Source: Jacaranda mimosifolia (Eukaryota > Streptophyta > Magnoliopsida > Lamiales > Bignoniaceae). Taken from it: DNA of 64,000 bases. The notes under the pieces are model-generated. The model was not told the origin of the DNA, did no database searches, and was given only the letters and a program-made list of their open reading frames with translations. The position numbers and the translations under genes are program-made. Positions within the stretch are counted from its first letter, which is position 1; every line of letters starts with the position of its first letter. Positions 1 through 13,000 of this stretch are shown here, in pieces. Location: positions 35,387,032 to 35,451,031 of the forward strand of contig CM032125.1 of assembly GCA_018894105.1 (NCBI GenBank), read 5' to 3'.

Positions 1-402
1 GAGATAATATAAAAGGAATGGAGTCCTTGTTTTTTTTTTTTCCCCTTTGGGCTATAGTACTCAAATTTAGGCATATAACCCATATCACCCTCCCTTTTGG
101 TATGTTTTTGAATGATTTATTTGATACATTCTTTTTTTTTCTTTTTTTTTTAATATCATAAAGTAAAACTTATGGTCTAAAATTTACCCTTTATATATCC
201 CACTATTATCATTTTATCATAATTTTATGTTTTTTTATTTATATAAAAAGTTAAATAATATGTTAAAATTATTTCATAAAGAATGAGTACCGTATAAAAA
301 AAATGTTTCTATTATTTTATGTTGTATAAATTTTTCATATAGAATGTGCCGAAATAACTTATACAGTATTATTTTTGCCACTTAAGAAAAGAAGATTTGA
401 TG
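1..402. other. AT-rich intergenic DNA, no gene seen
   Basis: Homopolymer T tracts and AT-rich sequence with no open frame that looks coding. It ends at the first copy of a 9-bp target-site duplication (403-411). Confidence 0.5.
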
Positions 403-411
403 CTAAGACTA

Positions 412-1674
412 GTGGGCTAATTGTATTTTACCTTCACGTGAAAAATGAAATAGGCAAAAGACACTCCTGAAAAAATAAATAAATCACCCTATCATTTTTT
501 AAATTATGCACACTGCCTCCTTTTCTATATTTGCTCCCCATTTACAATTGAAAAGACAAAATTGCCCTCAAATAAAATTTAAATTTAAATCACTTTTAAT
601 TTTTATTTTATCTATTATTCTTATTTTTTTAATTTTTGTTAATTTCTCTTTCTTTATATTAACCGTTTGCTTCTTGAATATCAATGGTCCGCGTTAATTA
701 TACTTATATATTTATAAAATATATTAGAAAATATGTGTTTATATTATATGTAAACATAATAAATATTACACAGATATAAGTTATATATACATTATATTAC
801 CCCCCCCCCCCCAACTAGCCCCCCCCCCCAGGCCCCCAACCCCTACCACCCCAGTCCCCACCCCGCCCCATAACTTTCATGGCTGCCACGACAGCCACAA
901 AACTTCCATACCTAGCCAAATTTAGCTAGGTCCGACCATTGGCCACCATGCCCGGCCACATTAGGTCATAACAGCCGACGACCTTCCATAGTTTTTTAAA
1001 AATTTTATATAGTTATCAACGATCATGGTCGCCATTTTTCATGGCCAACCATTGTGAAACGAACTGCCATAACTGTCGATTTAAGGGTGGTCATGCCATG
1101 GCCAGCCCAAGTGAGGGGGTGGAGGGTTGAAATTTCAAGATTTTATTAATTTGTAAATATATATACATTATAAACAATATTTATATTATGCAAATATTTT
1201 TTTAATAAAAATTGGTGTTGGGGAGGGGGTGGATATGAATATATATATATGTATATAACATATATAATATATGTGTGTGTGTTTGTGTGTGTTATAATGT
1301 ACTATTTTGAAGGGGGGTGCATTTGGGGGGGGGGGGGGGGTGGCTGGCGGGTTGAGTATAATATACATATATAGACAAATAATATTTATATATGATAATA
1401 TTATTTTTATATTTATATATATTTTTTTAGATTTAATTTGAACGTCAATTTTTTTTTAAAAGCATTCAACGGTTGATATTATAAGGGTAGAAAAGTTATT
1501 TTATAAATAAAAACCTTCCAAAATTTACACAAATGCGCGGGTGAGCTTCACTCACACCAGTAAAGAGTCTCATTGCATGATTTTAAAAATGACAAGAGAG
1601 TTTTTGACCTTTTTATTTTCACCGAATGGTCTTTTGCCTATTTCACTTTTCACAAGGATACAATAATCTTTTCC
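412..1674. mobile_element. Non-autonomous Mutator-like element (MULE) with 9-bp target duplication
   Basis: The 9-mer CTAAGACTA lies immediately outside both ends (403-411 and 1675-1683), the duplication length typical of Mutator-like elements. The two ends are imperfect inverted repeats. The left end at about 412-466 and the reverse complement of the right end at about 1620-1674 share a block reading GTGAAATAGGCAAAAGAC or close to it. Inner parts of the arms also pair loosely, with a C tract at 800-829 facing a G tract at 1325-1340. The middle (about 860-1130) is less AT-rich and contains several CATGG/CCATG palindromic words, but I found no transposase frame. The short ORFs inside are best regarded as noncoding. 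The duplication is exact, so the element call is fairly secure; the superfamily rests on duplication length and long inverted ends. Confidence 0.72.
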
Positions 1675-1761
1675 CTAAGACTAATACATATTTTTCTTCA
1701 ATAAATTAAGCTTGCTTCAAACCAATGCCTCTGTTTTTCCGTACTACGCAGGACTTGCGAT

Positions 1762-2558
1762 TAGGGCTATCAACGAGTCGGATTTGGATCAAATCAGGAT
1801 AATTCGAGTCCGAATTCGATTAACATATATATATATATATATATAACCGAATCTGAATCCGAATCCTATAGGATTTATGCATGCCAATTCCATGTCCGGA
1901 TCCGATAAAAATCCAAAACCCGATAAAAAAGTCCAATCCGATAAGAAAGTCAAAAAAAAATTGTGTTCTTTAACTTTTTATATTATTAGAAGGAACCGTC
2001 TTATAAGACATGTTATATAAGATTTCAAGATTACCTTTTAATTCAAATATAATATTTACAGTTAAGAGAGCTCAAATTTAGATTTTTTTTCATAACTTTT
2101 TATCTTATCATTGCAAAAACTAAAGATTTAAGGCATAATCCATGGGCATTGTATCAAATTTATCATTCGGTAATGTATATTTTACAGTGCATAAGTCATT
2201 ATAAATTATGTATTTAGGCTATAATATGAAACATACGTGTATATATAATTACTTTATTAAATTAATTGCTTCAAAGAAATAAAAAAAATTAAGGCATTAT
2301 CAATTATAATATCACATGTGTTGCATTCTAGTTAAAAGTTTTCATTAACATAATTTATACTATATAATTATCAATTTAATAATATATTTAATAAAATTTG
2401 GATTCGGATCTTTATCGGATTGTATAATTTCATATCCTATCCACTTATTTCGGATTGTGGATATTTATAATTGGATTTGATCCATCAAATATTAATCGGA
2501 TAAAAATTATAAAATTCGGATCGAATTTAGACAAAAATTCGATCCATTGACAGTCCTA
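1762..2558. mobile_element. Non-autonomous hAT-type element with perfect 8-bp target duplication
   Basis: The 8-mer CTTGCGAT directly flanks the element on both sides (1754-1761 and 2559-2566), the length expected for hAT. The left end reads TAGGGCTATCAACG and the reverse complement of the right end reads TAGGACTGTCAATG, a typical plant hAT-MITE terminus. The arms are rich in GGATC/GGATT words that pair with each other (for example around 1778-1960 and 2398-2550). A 797-bp element with no transposase frame is non-autonomous. Confidence 0.85.
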
Positions 2559-2585
2559 CTTGCGATCAACCATTAATAGTAATAA

Positions 2586-2870
2586 ATGGGCTAAGCCCAA
2601 AAAAATTAAGCCTAAAAACATCAACTCGAGGGGTGGACTGTTTAAATTGGGCTATATTTTCCAAATCATTTCCAATTTCCTAAGCAAAAAGTTACAAAAT
2701 GTTTCATAATTTCAGACCAAACAGTCCATAGGTGATAAGCTATTAACGACCATTCCAATACCATGTCCTGGGCCCACAGGACTTCACGTGTTGGGCCCAC
2801 GATAAATAATTAAGAAAATAACCCTAAAAGATTATCTGAAATTATTGAAAACAATATAAATGAAGACCAA
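2586..2870 (+). promoter_or_regulatory. Promoter-like motif cluster (site II, G-box, telo-box) without a visible gene
   Basis: TGGGCT/TGGGCC (site II-type) words occur near 2587, 2648, 2768 and 2794, a CACGTG G-box near 2785, an AACCCTAA telo-box-like word near 2820, and a TATAAA-like word near 2856. In plants this combination is known from promoters of ribosomal-protein, replication and snoRNA genes. I found no open frame or recognisable RNA in the next several hundred bases, so it may be a relic promoter or drive an RNA I cannot recognise. Confidence 0.3.
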
Positions 2871-3792
2871 GTTTAGGGCCTTGATTAGAGCTATCTTTTG
2901 TCTAAATAGGTCACAATTGAAACCCTATAATGAGTTTGTATTGTGGGGAACACAATTCAAGTTTGGATGAAATGAAATATCTTATTGCATGTGACAACAA
3001 ATTGTTTGTTTTCACTTTTTCTAACATATATACAATCGGATCGCTACAAGACAAAAGAATATTAGTGATATTGTATTAAGTGATAATATAAATATTATTA
3101 TTTATTATATTATAATTGATGGAAATTTTTATTTTCTCACGATAAATGAGGGATAAGCAATTTGTTCAAGTTTCTTCGGTAATTAAAACATTGAAAAATA
3201 AGATAAAAAATTTATTAAAATGTGACTCCAACTCAATATCTTTTGAGTAAGATTTTTAGAAATATCACTTATTGCTTAAGCTTCTCTCCCCTCCCGGAAA
3301 AGGTCTTCTTCGTCTTTATTTCACTTAAATTGTGGAAGAAAGTTCCAAGCTTTAACAATAACAAATATTATATTTAAAATATCATTATTAACAATAGTAA
3401 CGTACATATGGTGACAATAAAAAATGTCACACATTATAATAATCATAATGACTTAAAACACTAGTTCTCATCACCATAATCTATTATAGTAGTAAAATAA
3501 AATTTATTATTACTTGAAACATATTATTGAATACAAAACAAAAAATATTATCGCTTAATATATGTTATTACTGATAACTCTCATACTATCAATTAATTTT
3601 TTTATCATTAACATAATTTTTTAATAATGTCTAGTTCTCTCAATTTTTATTTACAAATCGGTTAGTGATTTTTTTTATCAAAATTTTAAGTTGCAATGCT
3701 TAAGTAAAACAATTGGATCGTTTAATCTCGAACCTCTCTAAAATCCATGTGTTTTATTACTTGTTGTATTCTTTACTTAACTCATTGCTTGC
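2871..3792. other. AT-rich intergenic DNA
   Basis: No coding frame seen. The stretch 3361-3640 is loosely similar in word content to the segment at about 46960-47270 (repeated short AT words with TTATTA and TGATAAT), suggesting an old dispersed repeat. Confidence 0.35.
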
Positions 3793-3795
3793 TTA

Positions 3796-4159
3796 GGGGC
3801 AACTTGAATTTGTTTTCTGCAGGCATTTTTATTTTTTAGTAAAAAAAATAGTAAAAAGTTAGTTACAGATGTATTTTTTAAAATGAAATATTATTTTGAG
3901 GTTTTGTTTAAAATATAATGATTATGTATGGTTGAAAATGAGTTGTATTTGGAAACTATAGTGTTTTTGTATTAGACGTCATACAAATGTGAGTAGAAGA
4001 AAATAAAAAGTAAAAATAAAGAGAGTGTGTCATAATGTGTTTGGAAAATTGTGCTAAAAATGAAAATATCTATGAAAATATAGAAGAAGTTGATAGCTTT
4101 CTGTTTCCACTTTCAGGAGAAAATAAAAAGGAACTTTGAAAACAAAACCAAACGGGCAC
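3796..4159. mobile_element. Harbinger-type MITE with TTA target duplication
   Basis: TTA flanks both ends (3793-3795 and 4160-4162). The left end begins GGGGCAACTTGAATTTG and the reverse complement of the right end begins GTGCCCGTTTGGTTTTG, an imperfect inverted pair. The TTTGGTTTT-type end and the 3-bp duplication match other small elements in this window (17563-18604 and the truncated copy ending at 16458). No protein is encoded. Confidence 0.55.
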
Positions 4160-4162
4160 TTA

Positions 4163-6336
4163 CTGATGACATTGTTTACTACACTGTTACTAATCCATAA
4201 ACTGTTTAAATATTGTAAGTACTGAATCAATAATATCAAAAAGGTAGTCGTTCCTATATAAGTTATTCCAGTTAGTTAGGTTCTTTCCCATCTCAAAAAA
4301 TGCAATAACGTGTTTCTAAAAAAATCCATATTTTAGACAAATTTATTCACATCTAAGTCGCATTTAAAGCCTATGTACCCCAAAAGTTAGTAAAAAAGAT
4401 GAGATACATTGAACCAGGTCGGAAAAATTCTTCAATTTCTTAAGGTTTCTTTTCTATTGCTAATTTCTCCGAACAAAACTACAGTGTTGGAAAATGGCCC
4501 ACATGAGGTTGTCCTAAGCCACTCCGCTAAGAAAGGGGGAGATATGGAATTTAGGGGACATAATATGAGCAGAGGGACACTGCAAAATCTATGCTTCTTT
4601 AATGTCCTAAGTTTGTTTGTCTTCATGCATCGTATGTATCTCTCTATCTTAATTGCCAAACTATTCTAATAATTGTTTCTGTTTCCTATGATCTTTAATT
4701 ATGAACTTAGTTAATTAACACTTCGTGTTTAGCATAGTAATTAGGCAGACAATAGTTTTTAATCCTAAGTCTATGTTGATTTGAACCGACAAAAGTTCTA
4801 TTATAATTAATCGCTTTATGTGCGTCACATGGTGTGATTAGAAGTTTGGGGGAAGAGTGTTTTTCATCTCATAAGTTCCTAAAAGCTTTTTCTTTTCCTT
4901 TTTTATTTTTTAATATATAACGGTTGACGTACTTTTGAAGAAAAAACTATAATTTATAAGTTCTGAAAAAATTATAAAAATTTATGGTTCTAGGTTTGTT
5001 TTGAAATTTAGTGAGAAATTGAACTTTTGAAGTCGAACTTTTATTTTTTTTATTTATAAATGTATATTCATTCAAAATTCATCAGGGTTTGTATTCTAAA
5101 TATCATATGTGTAAGAATGATTTTTATAGGTCAATTAACTATTCGAGAATCCCTCGAAATCGAATTATAATTAAGATGTTCATATATAACATTTAGGTTT
5201 ATTTATTTTTTATTCGAAGAAGAAAAGGGAATGGCTCGACCACAATAATTCGATTAAAAAACTTATTGGAAAAATATTTGGTGTTCAAAGATAAGCTCGT
5301 CGTAGTAATCCTATCAAAATGTCATTGTCATCGTAATTAAATTTATACTTAATAATGTCCAAATCCATCCACATATGAAAATTCAACTTTACGAGGTATT
5401 ATTCTACCGACACACACAGTGAAAAGTTTTATTATTTGCTATATACATACACATCAGGAGTTCACTACTTTTGAACTCTTAACTTCAAAGTTTATGTAGG
5501 AGATTTATATTAATAGACCAAAAGCTGCTCATCAATTTTGTCCTCATAAAAAAGTGTCTATACGAGTATAGGAGGGGATCGCCTTGTAAAAGTCGCTCGT
5601 CAATTATTTCCTCGTAAAAAAGTGTATACACGAGGGGATCGTCCTTTAAATTAACTCAAACTTTGTAATTGCTCCAACGTTGGATAGAATCTAATCTAAT
5701 ATTATTAAAAAATTTCAATGGAAATCAAACTAAAATAAAAAAATGTAAAAAGGAAAAAAAAAAAAAAAAAGAAGAAAGAAAGAAAAAACGCACGCACACA
5801 TACACACACGAGGAAAAGGAAATGCCCAAGGCAATACATCGGCCAGGTGCAATTCATTTGTAGATCTTCTCCAACATAACACGGACCTAGGAGTACACTA
5901 AGAGGTGTTTAAAACATTTCACTGATCCGGGATTGATAAATCTAAGCTAAATTGTCATGTGACTGGAAAAATCTAAGTATGTCCCTAATGTGCCGCTGTC
6001 GGAATCTTAAGTCGTAAACTAATCATACGCACATTAATTAATTAATTGTGGATAGATAAATAAAAATTTTATCAATAAAATTAAAATAAAAAAAAAAAGG
6101 TAACCTATGAAGAGGCAATTACGTATCAACAGTGGGAGCAGCGAGTATCTATTATACCTTGGATGAACAAATAATGTCCGAGCTTTAATTTGTCAATTTC
6201 TATTGTCTCTACCATCAATCATGGTACACTGTATCCAGCAAATGATCCTTTTATAGAGAAAATTCATCCTGCCTATTTTTTATTCATATTCTAGAGTTTT
6301 AATCCAGAAGATATAAATCGTGATATTTATTTATAT
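4163..6336. other. AT-rich intergenic DNA with a degenerate short duplication
   Basis: No convincing gene. A diverged direct repeat of roughly 80 bp lies at about 5523-5650, with CTCGTCAATT and AAAAAAGTGT words and an ACGAGGGGATCG-like end occurring twice. A purine-rich stretch follows at about 5737-5800. Confidence 0.35.
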
Positions 6337-6341
6337 ATATT

Positions 6342-7000
6342 TGATATAGGATGACCCAAATCGGCCAGGCCCAACACCCAATCAACGGCCCAAGTGATTG
6401 GTCGACCCTGTTCGACCAATCCACAAGGCGCTCCATGGCCCTCGGATCCGCTCGACCATTATCGACGTCTATTCTCGTCGATTCTCAAGTCAAGGCCTGC
6501 ATAGTACTCTACCACCGCATTAAATGCGTTAACTGGCGGCACGCCTCCGCATTAATGGCGCATGCCCTCCCCTCACTGTTTGGCACAGCAGACGCTGCAA
6601 CAGTGTACCATCTTGTCCTACAGCATAAAAGGACATCCAGCTGGGCAATATTCAAATGGGGGAATTGACCAATTACCCCCGGTAGGAGTCTGAAGGTCCC
6701 GGGGGTAAGCCAAGGGCTTCCCTGACATTTCCTACAAGGGGGAGAATATAAAAACCCTTCAATTTTGCCTCTCAGAGGTATGCACTCATACACTCAAAGC
6801 CCATACATTCCGCTGCTCGATTAAAGAGGTCAAATATATACTGACTTGATCGTCAGAGGGCCTAAGCCGAGGGACACTCAGCTAGCCTAACGTTTATTAT
6901 GATTGTAGGATTCCACTCCCAAATCAATCCGGAAGATCAATACACCGGATCGTGATTCATACCCGGATTCATATCCGTTATCGAAATCGAATCCTCATCA
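6342..7000 (+). mobile_element. Solo LTR of a retrotransposon, 5-bp target duplication ATATT
   Basis: The segment begins TGATATAGGAT and ends CCTCATCA, giving TG...CA termini and a short inverted match (TGAT/ATCA). ATATT directly flanks it on both sides (6337-6341 and 7001-7005), as expected for integrase-mediated insertion. Its base composition is much less AT-rich than its surroundings. It carries a TATAAAA box (about 6747) followed by a block containing CTGACTTGATCGTCAGAGGG, a layout I know from the R-U5 region of plant LTR retrotransposons. No gag-pol sequence is beside it, so this is one LTR left by recombination between two. The ORFs in it on both strands (6351-6668, 6509-6793) are not genes. 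Confidence 0.8.
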
Positions 7001-7005
7001 ATATT

Positions 7006-10000
7006 TATATATACACACTTTAAATTTATGAAATGGTTGCATTAAGTTTAGATTGTAATTATATCTTTTGATAATTTACTTTTACATTTTTAAAATGAAT
7101 CTACATTTTACTTTAATTTTCTCAATTTGATGGTTGGAGCGAGTGTAATTTATTTTTATGATTGGCTTTAGTTTGGTATTTGAAGCATGCCCTTTTACCC
7201 AAACTTTTCTTATTAAATAAATCTTGTTTGGAAGAGTTTGAAAGAATGATATGTTAACTTTTAAGGTTTCAGTTGTTTTGAATTATGTGATTAGAAGTTA
7301 TATATAAATAAATTGATATATTTTAAGTTTATTATAATAGAATATTTTAATTTTATATTTGATTGGAAAGATTAATATATAGATAAATTAAAATATAATA
7401 TATATATATATAAAAATTTACTATTTTATCCTTTATACTTTTTAATAAGTTTTTCACATTTTTCTTATTCTTCCTCACGCATAGGAACAAAGTTTAATTT
7501 GAAATAAGATAAAAAAAAAAGGTCCTATTTGATTTTTGTAATTATTATCATACCAAATCAAACATTCTCCCATTTGATTTATTTTTCAAAAGTAACAATA
7601 AATAATGTTGGATCTAGGATTTATCAGGACTTTTATTAATTGAAACAAACATTAAAAGGGATTTGATTGGGTATGTATCATATTCAATCAAGTCAAGTAA
7701 ACAAGGCCTAATAATATCAATATTGCTTTAATGCATCATTGCTAATAAATCAAGTATCACTTATTAAAGAATTGCTACAAAATCAATATTGTAGCTATGA
7801 CCATAAAATACAATTATCACTTTGTTGTATTAAATACAATTTTTTGAAATAATAAGCAGCAAAACTTATTAGTTGTGTTCATTGCAAGCACAACAAATTA
7901 GTTGCATATTATTCATAATAAATAAATACACACACACACACACATATATATATATATTATATATAACTTTTCAGCTACAAATTAGCCATAGCAAAAATTA
8001 ACTATAAGAGCATCTGCTTCGAATTCAATTATGACAATTTCATAATTAGATTATAAACTTTTACATCAACTATTGTTTCTACACATTTGATATAATAAAA
8101 AAATTATATTGTATTACTTAGCAGTTGTATATTTTAGAGTAAATTTTTTTTTTTTCAATTCAATATTTCAGAGTATATAACCTCATGCTTATAAATGAAA
8201 TGTGGCGTTTGAAATTTCTACAAGGCCAAATGGAACTAAATATTGCTAACTTATATAATTAAATCTTGTATTTGCTTTATTTTTAATGTCATTTCTCTGG
8301 CAATGAATGAAGTAGTTTTTATATCATATATTTATCATAGAAAATGTAAAATAATGATCTACAAAATTTAATAAACAATATTTTGGACATTTTCTTTAGA
8401 AACAACAAAAAAAAAGGGGGGAAAAATGCCTTCAAAGACAATTCAGTATTGGCATCACACTACCAGACAAATTAGGGCATTAATGGTTAGTTTTGGTTTT
8501 AAAATTCAATTTTGAAAATAGAGCCGTTTATCTGATTTTTCACGTAAAATTGTGTCTGCTTTCGTCTGCCAGTGACCTGCAAATTTGTCTTAATCTGTAA
8601 GTTATTTCATGGTCTTAATCGGGTAAAATTGGAATCCTGGGTATCCGTTATTCTTGCATGGTATGTCCCACAAATTTGATGCAGTTCTGTCTCTTGTGTT
8701 CAAAAATTTTGAATCTTCTGTGAACCTTTTATCTTTCCTATTTATTATTAAAAAAAAATTGGATAAAGATAAAGGAGGGACTATTAGCATAGCGATATTT
8801 TTGAACATAATTATAAGAGTTTTATATTACTGTGAAACATTTTATTTGAGTTATAACTACTACCCAAATGGCGTGTTCATCAGTACAACCTTATTTAAAA
8901 TGCTAGTCAAACTGAAACTTCTTAACTAAAAAAGCGACTGATTCAGATACTACTATCGCAATCGAGTCTAAACTCATAACATCCTTTTGGAAAGTTAAAG
9001 GCGAACTAACAGCCCACCATCTTGATAGTGAATCTTATGTAAACCTTTGTAAATTAAAAATTCACAATTCTAATGTTAGAAATTTCTTGAGTTCAAGAAA
9101 ATTAGATAAGATTGATTGTATTATACGAGCTATATATTGAATTATATTAGGGAGGGGAGGGGGGCTTGTTTATATGAATTGTAATTTTCGAGAACTAAAG
9201 GAATCCGACAAGTGAAAGAGTTGATAAGGGCGAAATCATTCCAATTCATCACTAAAATACTTTCTATAATTTGAATTATTGTCTTTTACCGATCATATGG
9301 ACGACAACCTTGAAAAAATAATATATATTTTATTTACAAATCTTGTTACAATTGCAGTTCTAACATCATGATTTAGTAAGAACCCTTTTTCAAGTACTTA
9401 ATGTTGAAAATGTGATAATATGCCAATGGCTTAACCAACATGTCTCCATGTGTTTAAGAGACAAAAGATCCCAATATTACCATAAAGAATTGTTAAAGTA
9501 CAAATCCTAGGAGGTTTCTAGGAAAAAGGAAAACACAATAGGGACAACTTAATTGGATGCAAAAGAGGCAAGAGGGATATAAGCTATGAAGTTTCAAGTA
9601 TCCTACTCTCTTCACTTAGTCCCTAAAACACAATTACACAAATGTAGGTCAAGTAATCTCATTGTGTTCCCTACATAATTGCTCAAAGTTTTGTTTCCTA
9701 TCTTGACATTATGATAACGTAGTACCCAAATGAGACTACAATGTTGTCATCTATAGAAGACTACATTTAGTGCATCAAAAAATAGGTAGACATGAATATT
9801 CATTGTAGGGTCCCTTTGTACAACAAATTTGAATAATTTAATCTCGTCGAGTTTAGTTAATCATATGACAGATAGTATTATACTTATCATATAATTAATC
9901 ACCCGAGTTGTACAATAATTATGCAATTTACTTTTCACATAATTGAATTGGGTTCAGCCAAACTCGATTTAATAGATAGCTGTATAATAATAAATTTTAC

Positions 10001-13000
10001 ATCTGTTATGTGTGATTAGTCACTTCCTTTTTACTATGGACAATAAATATAATTTTTTTCATTACATAATAAAATCGGATTTAATTAAATCCTATCCGAA
10101 CTATATGTAATTTTTTTTTTCACAATTTCTTGTTGCATTTCCCAATTCTTTCAAGGGTCTAGTTTATTGTCACAATTTACTTCCATTACTAATTAATTGC
10201 GTGATTGAAAAATATTAGGAAGGTGCGTGCACGCGCCTCATTTCAGCAGACAGAGAAAAATGAGAACGAAGGGGAAATGGGTATAAGATATATATTTGCC
10301 ATGCATTATACGTGTGTTCCCATCTGAATTTTTATACTAAGTAAACTTTAAAATGCAATTACGTAGTCAAAGATACTCAAGCATTAACGTGCAAACCAAT
10401 AACTTTTGAACAATACAACACGAGAAAAGCGGCACAAAATAATGAATTATAAATAAATACATATACATAAATGTTTACACTAATAAATATAAACATCCCG
10501 AATAACTATTTCGTTCAATAACATAAGTCCCACACATAAAAAATATAAAGTCAGAAGATTATACGAACCTTTAACAGAATTGTATTAATAATATATATAT
10601 ATATATATATATGAGATATTAATTAAATTTAGACTATGGACGACATTATCTAAGTATTAAAAAGCATTATTTTTTTTATTTTTGTTTAATTTCCTTATGA
10701 AAATGTTATTCGTATTGGATTAATTAGATATAGTTTAAAGGATGAAATAAGAAATTTTAATTTTGGGAAACTATATTAGATTTTTCACAAATATAAAAGT
10801 TAATTTTATAATTTTTGAGAAATGAAAATTTTAAATTTTTATACATGATATAATTTTATATAAATTTAAAAAACGATAGCTACCCTGCCAGTCATATACT
10901 CACCTCGTACACTTTTATAATCAATTTAAAATAACTATTTAACCTAACCCTCATGTGAATTCTCGTACATGCGTATGAGTAAAATTTTCTTTTAGTCACT
11001 AAAAAAGGGGAAAAAAAAAATAAAATTCAAAGGCTTTGAATGAGTAGAATTTTTGCTTCTTGGTCAACATTGAAGCCAAAATTTTGATGATTTAATATAG
11101 GTTGTTGAGTACGCTGGTTTTGGATCACCATTTTTGACTTATTGGCTCTCTAACACATTTTTCTTTTAAGTGGAAATTGCCTGCGAATGTTGCCCGTATA
11201 TCAATGGACAAGGCAAAAGGAGTCTCCCTCAATAATATTTCCACCAAGAATTAATTTCCCTGAATTTCAACACTATTTTTAAAATTGTCAAGCAACGTTT
11301 TCAAGTGTTTCAATTTGATCTAGAACCATCGAGAGATCGTTTGAATTAGTTAATTTCTCAATTTTTAGAGGTCAAATGATTCTACCGGCTTCAGTCAAAA
11401 CTATTAATAGATCAAATTTAAAATTAAAAACAGAATTATAAGCATCTGATGCAATTCAATAAAAAAATCTTCAATGCCTATGTTATAATAAAGAATCAAA
11501 AGATTGAATATAGCAATAGCTAAAATAATAATTCTTCACTTACTTGATATCCTAAGTTAGGAATAAGATTGATTGGAGTATTCATATGGTCCTATTGAGG
11601 TGGAGTTGTATGACTCACTTTAAATGAAAAGTTGAAACATCGTCATATGTTTCAACTTGACTTCCTCGTATTGGACACTGAAATGGGTCGGATCAAATCT
11701 AATGCGATCCGAATAGAAGTACACGGACCTTTAGAATAATTTGTGCATTTTCAATACGAAACGGGGGCAATTTCGGCATATTAAAGTTGTTTTCCATATC
11801 ACAATTAATTAAACATCCAATTATATGGATAATGTGGCCAGTGAAAAGCATTAATTTCGCAAATTTTCACCTCCTTTACAGTCTTTTGACTTTATTTCTT
11901 TTTCCCTTTTGTTTCCCACGTTCTTTGCAACTTTATTTTTGCTAAAGCACTTTTTTTTTCCTTAAATAAAAATTTCTTTTAATAAAAAACCCACTTTTCC
12001 GGACTATTGAAAGATTATCGAATCAGGACCGTTGAAGCTAACAAGTCAAACCTTTAAATACCGAGTCGGAGCCTGTGAGTCTGACCCGCTAAAAAAGGGG
12101 CAGGCGTGCCCCATCTGCAAACCCAAGCCCCGATGTCTGACCCGTCAGATTTTTTATATATTAGCAAAAAACTGAAAAAGCAAAGATGAAAGCTCTACCT
12201 CACTCAACAAAGACTTCACAAAATTCCTTCCTTTATTTTTTTTTTTAATTTTTTAATTTTTTTTCTTTTTGGCTCTTTTTTCTTCACTTTCTTTTTGGAA
12301 GTTTCTCGTCACCATCGTTGCATTGCTCTTTACCAGAATTATTCCCTTTTGGCATCGTCAGCTCACTTCTATTGTTCCATCATTTTCCTAAGTATTTGAT
12401 GTGATTTATTAATTGTTTTGGGACTAGCAAGTGTGTTCAATGTGTTGAATTTGGAATTTTGGTCAATATTTCTATTTATTTTAATGTTTTGAAGTGGGAC
12501 AATCTCAATTTTGAAGATATTTTAATTTAATTTTGAGTTTTTTTAATTTAAATCAATATTTTTGTGTAATATCGAGTATTTTAAGATATATTCAATTGAT
12601 ATATCGTGTGTATTTTGAAAATTTAACTGTTGAAAAAGAAAATATCTATATTGTGTAATTGACAAATTTCATGAAGACTTCATAGTCATTCACGTTCATA
12701 AAAAGATCATTTAAATTTATTATATGGTAATAATTATTTTAGTTCGCTCTGAAGATGCAAAATTAATCAAGAATAAAAACTTTGACATTCACCAACTTTT
12801 TTCAGTTTAAGTCAATTAATTTGCCTGTATTAATTGGGATCTCACTTTCGCATTAAATGAATTAATCAGTTGAATAATTCATTAAAAAAAAAAAACGAGG
12901 ATAATTCAAACTTTTAATTTGTGGGGCAGCAGAATAACAATCTACACTACACAATATAAGTGGATCTCAAAGAAAGAATGCTTTCCACGGTTGAAAATAA

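Noticed and set aside
6351..6793. ORFs of 94-105 codons on both strands as possible genes
   Set aside because: Both lie wholly inside the solo LTR (6342-7000), which has clear ends and target duplications; neither resembles a protein I know.
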